A stretch of DNA of 64,000 nucleotides, from NCBI GenBank assembly GCA_014706295.1, contig JACSVZ010000002.1:131573431-131637430 (forward strand). The letters are read 5' to 3'. The DNA is from Lycocorax pyrrhopterus obiensis. Its lineage: Eukaryota > Chordata > Aves > Passeriformes > Paradisaeidae. The stretch's first letter is position 1, and each line of letters starts with the position of its first letter. Below the pieces are notes generated by a model, which did no database searches, was not told where the DNA came from, and was given only the letters and a program-made list of their open reading frames with translations. This document shows, piece after piece, positions 54,101-64,000 of this stretch. The position numbers and the translations under genes are program-made.

Positions 54101-57100
54101 TGGTTGGCATAGTGATTAATGAGATTTGAATTAAATGATAGTACAGAGGCTGAAATAGTTCCTTGGGGAACCTATTTTTTCATTTAACTTCTGTTCACAA
54201 TTTATATACAAATTTGAATCCCTTCACTTCTCTAAGCCTGTGCTGTTCATCTTTGAGAGCTGCCTACAGAAGTGTTAGTCAAGCTGAAAGCACTTATAGG
54301 AGATACCTGCTCTTTACTGGGGCCTCCTAAGTCCTTCCTAAATTGCCAAGCAGAGGGGGAGAGGCCTTGTTGCTGGGCCCATGGTGTTTCCTCATCCTGG
54401 TTCCCATCGTGTTCAGCGGGCTGGCATGGGCCATGTTGTATGTGAATCATGTTCTGTTTGTATGCAGACTTTCCCATTTCATTTATGTGCTACTTATATG
54501 GCCCCTGCCTAAACCTAGCATTACATCCACATGTCTCTACAGAGTCAGTGGGTTCATCTAGGACTCTGCAATGTGTAGATTTTTTTTACTTTTAGCAGGT
54601 AGTTTCATTTATCTGAATTGCATTTCCTGTGCCTTGAGTTGCCCTTCAGCTAGATTATTTTAGGTTCTTCAAAGATTTTCACCACTATGGTCACAAATTT
54701 GAATATATTTTTTGACATCTGTGGATGTTCTTACCTGACCTTCATCTTCCATGAATCACCAAAAGTCATAAAGTCCGAGTTCCAGGAAGTTTAGTTGCCT
54801 GGATAATAGGAAGAATGCTTCTTATTCAGTGTGGATAATATGGACATGGTCTTTCAACTGTGGTAAAAGTGTTCTTATTCTGATACCCTAATTCAGGACA
54901 AATCTGTTTCTGCCATATAGGTTGTGGTACCTGATACCTTTTGGACCAGCTGACACCAACCAGAGGTTCCCATCACTCTGTGCTGATGCCGTGGTCCAAA
55001 GACTCTGAAGGAGACCTGTTTCCTTTTTAAGGAGCTTTAAGGAAAAGGGGTCTGAAATGAACATTTTCCTTTACTACTCACCTCTCAGTTTGGACACACT
55101 CATGTGTTGACTTGAAGGTCATGTTTCAGCTTCAAAATCCCTTCCCATGATTCTGACAGGTTAGAATATGAAGCCTTGAGCAGAGGAGAACTGAATCTGG
55201 GGAGTAACTGCAACAGAAGCTCTGGGGGAATATCCTACCAAGCCAAATTTCTTGTGGTTAAGGAATGCTACCAAAGCCGCATATCTCATATTGCAGTTTC
55301 TCTTTGGAACAAATTACAATCCCTTTAGCTAAACGTTAATATTTTAAGCATGAGTTTTATTCTGAAATATATTTTAAAAAATCAGTTAAAATTCTATTAA
55401 CTATAACTCTTACAGTTAAATTAAATAGCTTGTTTGATTGATGGATGCATATGTTTGTCAGACCAGTAAACTGCACTGAGCTGTAACCCAAGAACCAGAT
55501 GGTTAATTATTGCAGTTCTGTGCAAGAATTGATTGGGAAACCAGGTGCTCACTCTGTACACATTAGGTAGAAGATCCTGAGAACAAGGTGCCTCTGTAAG
55601 ATTGTTGCTCTAGATTGAAACTGTGTTGAACTTATTAGAGTGGAAAGAGAGTGGCATGAAGAACATCTTAAGAGGGCAAAAAGATTATTAGTGTCTGGCT
55701 GCTAGGCTGTTGTTTTGACCTCTAAGGACATTTCCATTTTTTCTCCCCTGTGTTTAAGTAGGTATGAAACACCTGTGAAACACTTTTTCTGATGTGCCAG
55801 GAGTACTTAGACAAGTCTTTCACATATCAAACCTTACTGTACCCTATTGATTATTTCCTATAAGCCTTCCCTTGTACATGTCAGTAAGTGAATGGTGTTG
55901 TATGAAGGGAAGCTACCTGATTCATCATTAAGCCTTTCATTTTCTGACAAAGTTGCCATGGCTGGCATATTTTCCAATAAGTTCCTCATTCCTAATATCT
56001 TGTTCATGAAATCTGTAGAGCTTCCAGTGCCCATGAAATCAAGAACAATAAAAAATAACCAGAAATCATGCTAGTATCTGTCACTTGCTATTCTTCTGTT
56101 TTCCAAGCTTGTCATCCAGTTAGGGAACATAAGATACACTGTGTGACTAGTCCAATACCAGTAACAGACAGCAACTTGTCAAAATGAACATTTGCAGACA
56201 ACCCACAGCATAATTTTTTTTTTCTCAAGTGTTTGAGAACACTTACAAATAACAATTACATTCAGGAAAGCCTGAGAGTACCATTCAAACCAACTAAGTC
56301 TGAACTTGTATTTTTGACTTGGTATTATTTCATATTCTGAGTGTGATGTGTACATCTTTATGTATAGGATTAACCAGAGAGAAAACAGAATGCAGAGAGC
56401 CAGACTGCTCTAAGATAGCAGTACTCTGGTTGGCAAAAAAAATTAAAAAATTAAAAAATTATATGTCTAAAATCTCCTACTAAAATCTGCCCCTCCGTCA
56501 TGATGCATTAGCAAGACTTCCATGCTTTGAAGACCGAGTTTTGCTGGTGAATGCTGGGTGTTTGAAAAATCTGACTGCAGATCATTTGCTTAATATTGTG
56601 CAGCAAAGATGGGAATGAAAACTATATCTCCAGAAACCTAACTGGGAGCTAAGGGACACAAGTCCCTTCTTTCATCCCAGCAGTACTACAGCTCAGCTTG
56701 ACTCCAGAAGGACTGGTGATCGTCCAGCTGAAATTCAGTACAAACACCAGGATTAGCATGAGAAAAAATGGTGACATTTCATTCCCCAGGTGGTCAGTGG
56801 GCTTGAAGAGGCTGCCTCAGAAGGAGAAGAAAACAGGTTCCCTGCAGGCCTGGCAGCAATGCAGAACCCCAGCTCAAGGCCTCAAGGTGTTAGTGCAGGC
56901 TCAGCTGCAAAAGGGTGCCCTGCATGGAAACCACGGAGTCCCCAGAGCCATGCACTGAACATGCTCACACATCTCCAGCACAGTTAGTATTGGTGATAAA
57001 TATGATGCTCGTATTTCACTGTCAAAAAACCCAGAGGAAATGTGGATGAGGCAATTAATGCCATGAGCACCCTGCTCCCAGTCTGGAGATGGGTGGAAAA

Positions 57101-59534
57101 ACTGAAATCCCACATCCTGATCTCACAGCACTTCTGTACAATCCTCTGTTTTTCCCGCTTACATTCTTGCATGCTGGCAGCTTCTGCAGCAGACAATTGC
57201 CTCTGCAGGGTCCAGCACGGAGCAGCAGCCCTCTGAGGGGGCATGTGTTGTGTGGGACTGTGTGGGGCACAGGGAACAAACCCCAGCAGGCTGAGTGGAA
57301 CAGCATTTACTTTGCCTTGCTGTGCTCCCTTGTGTGAAGGTACCAGCAACAGCTTTACTCCATTCATGCCTCTGGCTTGGAAACTTGGAAGCTTTTGGTG
57401 CCAGGTCATGATGCTCCAAGGCTGGGCACTCTACCCTTGCAGGACTCTCTAACATATGCAGTACAGACCACGTGGAGGCAGGGAAGAAGGGTCCACCAAG
57501 CAGGATCCACAGAACAATGTGCCAAGCTGGGACCCCCCCCCAGTGGTGGCCTGCGGGAAACATGTGAGACAGCTCTTCAGGCTGGATTCTGCCCATTATC
57601 AAGATTTGAGGGAGATACGAATCCTGCACTCAGGATTTGCTGCCCTTATCTCCCTCTTCCCCCTGAAGTTATGTCCCTAAATCTTTATTCCAAACCTAGA
57701 CAAGGGGAAGTACCAGGCCATTCAGAATGGAAGGGATGCCTCTACAATCCTTTTTCAATGGGGTACAAGCCCCTCTTGGAGGGAATTTGAATCCCCATTT
57801 GCTACAAGAACCCTTTGCCAACTGGGTATCAGCTCCCACCATTGGAGGGAGAGTTAGTGCTCCCAAACTCCTATTTTGCATAGTGAAATCAAGCACCCAC
57901 TGGTCTAATAAGCAGGAAAAGAAAAACAGACACATCTGTGCCTGGTGCTCAGGCACGTACCTCCCTGCCTCAAGGCAGGCTCGTGGGGCCAGCCTGCCTG
58001 CCACCGTTTGGAAGGTTTCTCAGAAGAAGCTGTCTCCCCTTGCCCTGGGCAATGCCAGTCTCCCAGGAGATACCTTTTCCCCAGGAGGCAGAAGGCTGCC
58101 TGTCTTTCTGACACCTCTCATCACCTCCCCACCCTTTCCACGTATGCTGCAGTGGGTGTCTGTGGGGAAGTCTCAAGGACTTCCACACACGCTGTCCCCA
58201 GCTATTAATCTCCAGGGTGAACGGCTGCGGCCCCTCGGGTTTAGTCACCTGCCTTACCAAATGCCAGTAGACGTTTAGGTCAATTGATTGCACAGGCTTG
58301 CAGAGTTGGGTTTCTAACTGAGGGCTGGGTCTCCAGCAGCAGCTCCTTGAGAGCCAGAGACAGGAACTGCCTCCTAGAACATAGCACTACTAAAAGCTCT
58401 CTCCCTGGAGGCCTGGGAGAGCAGTTTGAGGCCAGGCTCTTAGGCAGGAGGTCTGGATAAAACCCATCTTATTTCTTGTTCATGGGTGTAGCTAGTTACA
58501 TAATAGAAAATAGGTTAATTATGGCCCAGATTTACCCTGGCATAAAAGCAGGTGGAAGGAGTTACACCAAGAGTGATCCCTGGCAGGGGAGGCAGCAAAG
58601 ATGATGCAGCCCTATGGGAGGGTACAGCAGTTGTACACACAGTCACTGTGTGTCCTGCTTTGCAAGGAGAAGATTGAGAAAGGGCAAGTTCACGGATTCA
58701 AAGAGAAGCCAGAGGAGACTATGTGGGCCTGTATTCTGAGTCAGACTAACCCTTGGCAGTTTCTGGCAGCAGGAGCCCTCTCATAGCAGAAACCAGAGGA
58801 GTAAGGTCTTTGAGGACTGGATGTGACAACCAGGTAGCAAAAGGAAAGGTGCAAAACTGGGAATTCTGTAATGTGGGATTACTGTAATGTGTATGCTTCT
58901 TCCTCCTGGGGCAGAGAAGCCCCTTTCAAACTATGGGGAGAGCAGAGCTGCTCTTGTCCCCAGGCTTTGATCCCACCAGGTACCCTGGTGAGGAGTGTTG
59001 AAACACCTTTTTCCAAACCATCTGCAATGATGGTTTGTTTTCTTGCCCAACCTTTAACATTCTGTCGGAGTTGCTAGTGTTATACCTCTGGTTGCTCAGT
59101 CTCTATTTGGTACATGGATGAGTGTGCATTGAGAAGTGCTCAGAAAGGCACCTCTTCTAGCATTGAAGTGCCAAACATCAGTGCAGGTCTGCATATAAAC
59201 TCAGTGAGTAATGAAAATGGGAAAGAAAATCACTACTGGTGTGTGAGCTGACAGCTGAGACCACGGGGCCACCTCCTCATCCTGAGGTGACTGGGTGCAG
59301 GCTCTGGAAGAAGACTGAGTAAGCAAGCTGCAGATTTAGGAGTCTCTACTTCAGGAGAGCAGATTTGGGCTTGTTTAGGGAATTGCTAGGCAGAGTTAAT
59401 TTGGAAACCAGTGGGAAAAAGGTGCCAAGAATCTGGCTAACTGTTAAAGCTGAGAAACATAACTTCCTGTTGGGCAGTCAGACCAAGAGTTTCAGGACAA
59501 GAACTACTTGCCTAAACAAGGAGCTTCTCAATGG
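45161..59534. other. Intergenic, no gene recognised
   Basis: Fourteen kilobases without a recognised gene or transposon. Most is AT-rich; 56.7-58.3 kb is more GC-rich and allows longer open frames, the longest being 183 codons on the plus strand from 57727, with no domain, no homology I know and overlapping frames on both strands. Two copies of TGAGTCACC at 53681 and 53722 are the only clustered motif I noticed. Confidence 0.65.
53681..53730. promoter_or_regulatory. Pair of AP-1-type sites
   Basis: TGAGTCA occurs at 53681-53687 and 53722-53728, both followed by CCC or CC(C), 41 bp apart, which is close to four helical turns. AP-1 or small-MAF/NF-E2 proteins bind this word. A single copy is expected by chance every 8 kb or so; two with shared flanks so close is less likely, but function is not shown. 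Confidence 0.25.
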
Positions 59535-59575
59535 TAGAATGGTTTGGATTGGAAGGGACTGTAAAGACCTAGATT
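59535..59575 (-). mobile_element. CR1 3' end fragment, antisense (left arm)
   Basis: TAGAATGGTTTGGATTGGAA followed by GGGACTGTAAAGACCTAGAT is the antisense CR1 terminus, about 40 bp long. Its truncated 5' side faces a second CR1 terminus on the opposite strand only about 12 bp away. Confidence 0.8.
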
Positions 59576-59586
59576 TAGTGGCAGTT

Positions 59587-59659
59587 CTGCTTGAACAGGT
59601 GACTGGACAAAAGACCTCTTGAGGTCCCTTCCAACTTTGTCTTTTGTGGTTTTTTGATT
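59587..59659 (+). mobile_element. CR1 3' end fragment, sense (right arm)
   Basis: CTGCTTGAACAGGTGACTGG, then GACCTCTTGAGGTCCCTTCC and a degenerate TTTTGTGGTTTTTTGATT tail is the sense CR1 terminus. With the left arm it makes an imperfect inverted repeat with outward-facing tails. Confidence 0.85.
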
Positions 59660-62600
59660 AGACCTGCTTCTGAAAGAAATGGAGGTGGATTGCTTCTGAC
59701 CCAAAGTAGCTGCCACAAGCCATGGCCAGGTGCAGCGTACTCATGCGGAAAGCCTGAGGCTTGCGTGGTCCCATGCAAGCCAATTGTTTCTCCATCTGGG
59801 TGGGAACAGGCAGTTACAGGCCAGGTTGATGGGTGCTAGCCATGAGAAACCTGGAAGCCACACTGCCCCAGCAGGGTCTCAGCCACCTGGCAGAGCGTGG
59901 CTGTGGCATGGAGGTGACCACAGGGCTGGACAACAAGGAGCTGCACAGGAAGCATCACTGGTGGGGCGGCTTTGGGGTGACATGGCCAAAAATGGGATAT
60001 GTGGTGGTTGTGGGCATGGCAAACCCAACATCCCTCTCAGAACTATGCCATTCCAGAGCAAGGTTTTTATCTTCCTCTGGCGTGACTGCTGAGCCCTCCC
60101 CTCAGCAAGGGCATGCTGTTTAGCTGGGAGCCAAAGGAATCAATCTGACCAGGTTAGCCCCACTCCTTCCCCTTACCTGGCCTGATTTCATAGATTTGCT
60201 GTGTGTTTGTTGCCTCTGTTCTTGTTGCTCCTTTCCTCTCCATGCTTTTGCCTTATTTTGGCTGCAGCAGCCACAGTTGTTAATTTCATTTTATTCACTT
60301 GCCACATACAGGGAAGGCGCCAGGAGGAGCTGGGGGAAGGGGAGCCGTGGCAGAGTGTGCAAGTGTGCATATCTGTGTGTGTGTGAGCGTGTGAACACAT
60401 CTCCAGGGCACGAGCAGAAGCAGGCTGGTTCCTCCTTGGCTGTCTCTCCTCAGAAAGAGAAGTGCCAAATATCATCTCAGCAAGGGAGCTGCTAGTCAGG
60501 GAGTTGGAAATCTTCCCTCTCTTCAGAGCTCTGTAAAATGTAAGAGTCTTATTCAAGTTTTTCACAGTTCCCCTGCATCTTCAGAGAGCTGAAGTAATTT
60601 TTCCCAGAAAGTGTGATGTTCATTAGGATGGTGAATGTGGCAGGAAACTTGCCAGGTATTTAAGACAGACCACAACTGGATGGACTGGATCCAGCTGTCA
60701 GGCGTCTCCAGAGAAAACATGTTGAGCTCCACCAAGACGGTTAGGTGAGGGAGGATTACCTCCTTTGCAGAGCCTTCCTTTACCACACTGGGATAGTCTT
60801 AATTTAGGGTTTGGACACTGTAATTTAAAAAATACGAGAAAATCTTCATTTTGAATGCCACCAGGAAATAAGAAATAAAATTTTCTCCACTTGGGGAGCC
60901 TTTACAATCTTTCTCCATAATAAAGAACTAAACAAGCAAGACAGCTCTGCATAGACAGGCAAATAATACAAGTGCTTTTATCACATAAGCCATCTTGATT
61001 TATGTGCCATAAATCAAATGTGGGAGCTCAAGTCTTTGGCTGGGACCTTAGCACTGGTGGTTGTTCACCATGAGAATTTGCCCATGCAAGAAAACCTCAT
61101 GGCTTAGTAGTAATTTTTATTTCTACTTGAGCAGAGACAAGCAAATCTGGGCTCAGAGTTGGCCTGGTCTTCCTGTTCTATGTTAGCATGCACTATGAAA
61201 TAATTGGGATTCGATTAGTTTGGATTATGTCATCCTACAGAAAAAATCCTTCAAAACCAGGATGAAGTCTGCATGAGACCTCCTGTGGCCGGTGCTGTGG
61301 GTGGCACAGACAGGCAGCGCTCATGCCGAGACCTGGACACCAGAAGACAGCATTTGAGATCCTCTTTTAATACGATGTGTAAAAGCAGAATGTTGTACTC
61401 TTCATCGGCATGGTTCCTTGAGGAGATGCCTTTATATGTCGTCTTAACCGCATGGAAATGGCATTTCAAATTTAATAAGAAATTTATTTATTTATTTCCA
61501 GGAAGAACCTCTTTAAAATAATATTCCTGGGATGTTAAGGCAGGCAGAATGACACAGGAGTTATAGATACTTATTGTTTTGCCACTGCAAAGTACTGGAG
61601 AGTAAGAGCTGCTTGTGACTCCACCTGAGGAGTGAATTAAATGCAGGAATGTATAACTTGCTATGGAGGTATATTGCCTTTAACATCTTTTCACCCTTTC
61701 TTGCTTTTAACAAAAACAAGCCCTGCTTTGCAAAGAACTGAATTACTCATTCCAGACTGACAGATTGCCTTCCCATTTCTGCTCTATTCTGAGCAGTTGC
61801 ATTTTTCAGCTGATACCTGGAAAGAACATCGTCTCTTAGGAGGCTGCATAGGATGGTAAGAAAATACCTGCCTAGATGAGTCACTGGGGAACAAAAAAGG
61901 AGAATGAAAGCTGGAAGCATTAAGTTGCAGAAGTGTTACAGGCAAAAGAAGAAAATCAGCATAGAGTTACTGTATCCAAGATCTGCAGTTTAACAAGAAA
62001 AACAATTAATTTTTAATAAAACAAAACCCATTGGGACAATAGAGAAATCATGGAGGGAATTTAAGTCAAAAGAGTTGTCAAGCTATGGTTAACACCTTGG
62101 AGGCTCAGGTTAGCTTGCCTAGAGGTGCATGTTCCATGCAGTTCTTCCTAGTTGTACAGGTGGGGTAACACTGTAAAAAAGAGATGGCTAGTGGTTAAGT
62201 ACATGTATGTGGATGCATGTGTGTGTGCAGCATCGCTAACCCGGCTCCTGAGAGCACCAGCAAAGGAGCTTTCACTGTAGAATTAAGTGATTTTATTCCT
62301 CACAGCTGCCAACCAGAGTCTGAAGCGTGACTGTTTACATGACACAGGTCATCGTTCCCGTCATGCCACAGCGCAGCCCCAGCTCTGGGTGTTCTGGGGT
62401 TGCCACTGGGCTGTGCTTTGGGGCACCAGCTCCTGCTCATGCCACCCAGTATCCTGTTCCCAGCACCACGGTCAGACCTGGATGGCAACACTTGAAACAG
62501 ATTGACCCAAGCTCTATCAAGCTGTAAGAGAGAAACAAAATACCACTTACAGCAAGGTCAAAACACTTGTCCTCCTTACCTGCTAATAGGGTGGAAAAAT

Positions 62601-63870
62601 AATTAACCAGGGGCAGAGTGTTGACCAGCATGAGGGGAACTGGGCAGATCGCTGGTATGCAAAAGCCAGTATTTTCCATGTGTGCACCCCTGTGTTTGTT
62701 CACACTGTTTTTAAAGGTATCTTTGCAACCAGAAGGCGTTTTCCCATACTTTTTTTGTTAGTTTAAATGAGCCTCAAGAGAAAGTGGAAGGTCTTGAAAA
62801 TGACACAGGCTCACCCAGAGTGGCCTGGTCTATCTCAGAAGCTGTTCCTAAAATGACAGAGAGCTCTAAGTTTCCTGGATTGACTGTGCCGCTTTAAAAT
62901 CACCTTTTCTGAGTTAGACATCTGATTCTCACAGGAGATGCCCATGGCTTTGTGGGTCTCTCATAGCCACAGCTGTAATTTTTGCACTCAGTGGTTGTTT
63001 AAAATAAGTAACTCAAGAGGCCATGTCATTAACCACCAGCTGTAATTAGCAACCTCACTTTAACGGCCTTGTGTCCCCATTCACAGTGCCCCAGAGCTGC
63101 TGGATGGTGGTCAGTCACAAGCACGAGTAATCTCCTTGCAGCAACAGTCTTGGCAATAGCGAAACTATGGAAGTTCCATCCCAGAGTCTGATACATTTCT
63201 CTCCAGACTGGGTGTGAGCTTCCCACAGTGTGGCTTTCCAGGATCCTGGAGTGTCTGGCTCAGTAGCCAGAGGCTGTGTAGCACACTGTGCTAGCCTGGC
63301 CTTGCCATAGGGTGAGATACAGTTTTCCATAACCACGCTGGGGTGAAGTTATTTGTCATAATTTGAATAAGAAGACATTTTGTGGGTGTTCCCAGGTAGA
63401 TCAGGAGTAAAAAATGAACCTCCTCCAGACCTCCTCAACCTCAGCCTCATCTTGTCTCCAACATTGTACTAAAGCATGAGTAGACAATGACCTGGAGACC
63501 CTCTCATTACAGGCATGTGGGATGCATCATGACAACAGCTGCCTGCACTTAGTACTGTCTGCCCTCTTTTGCACTTCCCTTCCCAGTTCCATTTGCTCTT
63601 CAGTCTCAACTCCTGAGTTTTACATGTGGTTTCAATTTAGGTTTATTCTGATGTGAAATACTGGTAGAGCTTCACTGGGAATGAACAATGAAACCCCTGA
63701 TAGATGCTTGGGCAAAATTCCTGCTGGGATCAAAGCCCTGGCTATACCTGGATAAGGACTTTAGCCTTAGGTCTATGTTTGCATTACAGCCATCCCTGCC
63801 AGGGTTGTAGCCAGCAGTTGTACAGGACTTCAGCTAAGATGGGCAGCAATAAAATAAAATATCATCTAGC
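59660..63870. other. Intergenic, no gene recognised
   Basis: Unique-looking sequence with a short TG repeat near 60375-60392 and another TG-rich spot near 62200. Open frames are at most about 125 codons and overlap on both strands. No gene, LTR or RNA gene recognised. Confidence 0.6.
60376..60394. repeat. Short TG dinucleotide repeat
   Basis: TGTGTGTGTGTG with a few neighbouring GTG units; short and imperfect. Confidence 0.6.
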
Positions 63871-63948
63871 AAGATGTCCCTGCTCATTGCAGGGGCTCAG
63901 ACCAGATGACTTTCCAACCCAAACTATTCTATTTTATGATTTTATGAT
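63871..63948 (+). mobile_element. CR1 3' end fragment, sense
   Basis: TGTCCCTGCTCATTGCAGGG, a GACCAGATGACTTTCCAACC block, then CAAACTATTCTATTTTATGA and a second TTTTATGAT unit match the sense CR1 terminus with its short tail repeat. Only about 78 bp is recognisable. Confidence 0.88.
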
Positions 63949-64000
63949 AATCAAGGCCTTTCTCAACATGCAGACTAACGTGGAGAAATGGAGTCACGGG

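Overview
The window looks like an avian nuclear genome. Several CR1 (chicken repeat 1) LINE fragments are scattered through it, identified by their 3' tails and remains of the reverse transcriptase. There is also a compact solo retroviral LTR, and a single exon that encodes a near-perfect vertebrate 14-3-3 zeta N-terminus. Nothing looks bacterial: there are no operons, and apart from that exon the open frames are short or follow GC-rich or simple-repeat composition.

The gene content is one gene, YWHAZ (14-3-3 zeta), on the minus strand. Reading from high to low coordinates, a CpG island (about 16320-18130) holds the promoter and candidate first-exon donors at 17392/17391 and 17173/17172. A 5'UTR intron follows. 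The first coding exon (14854-15157, codons 1-98) comes next, and then an intron that fills the rest of the left side and leaves the window at base 1. The remaining YWHAZ exons are outside. The promoter core, read on the gene's strand, has an RFX half-site, a perfect CRE and an inverted CCAAT (Y-box-like) motif in the order X-X2-Y. A second, smaller CpG-rich patch 1 kb further upstream (18640-18900) carries a kappaB site and a CACGTG E-box.

From about 18.9 kb to 64 kb I find no protein-coding gene. This fits the gene-poor interval upstream of YWHAZ; in mammals the next gene on that side is ZNF706 (established knowledge, not visible here). The interval holds an interrupted GAA tract (29.5 kb), a CR1-tail-derived GAATA microsatellite with a second antisense CR1 (34.6-35.1 kb), two MIR-like ancient SINE remnants (36.4 and 37.5 kb), a 437-bp solo LTR with inverted ends and a 4-bp target duplication (38.6-39.0 kb), an antisense CR1 (41.7 kb), a 1.7-kb degenerate CR1 with a disabled reverse transcriptase (43.4-45.2 kb), a head-to-head pair of CR1 tails (59.5 kb) and a final CR1 tail (63.9 kb).

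I found no new protein system. The most notable observations are the promoter's X-X2-Y-like motif order, the divergent splice donor in the CpG island, the second CpG patch, and the solo LTR with an octamer next to its TATA box.
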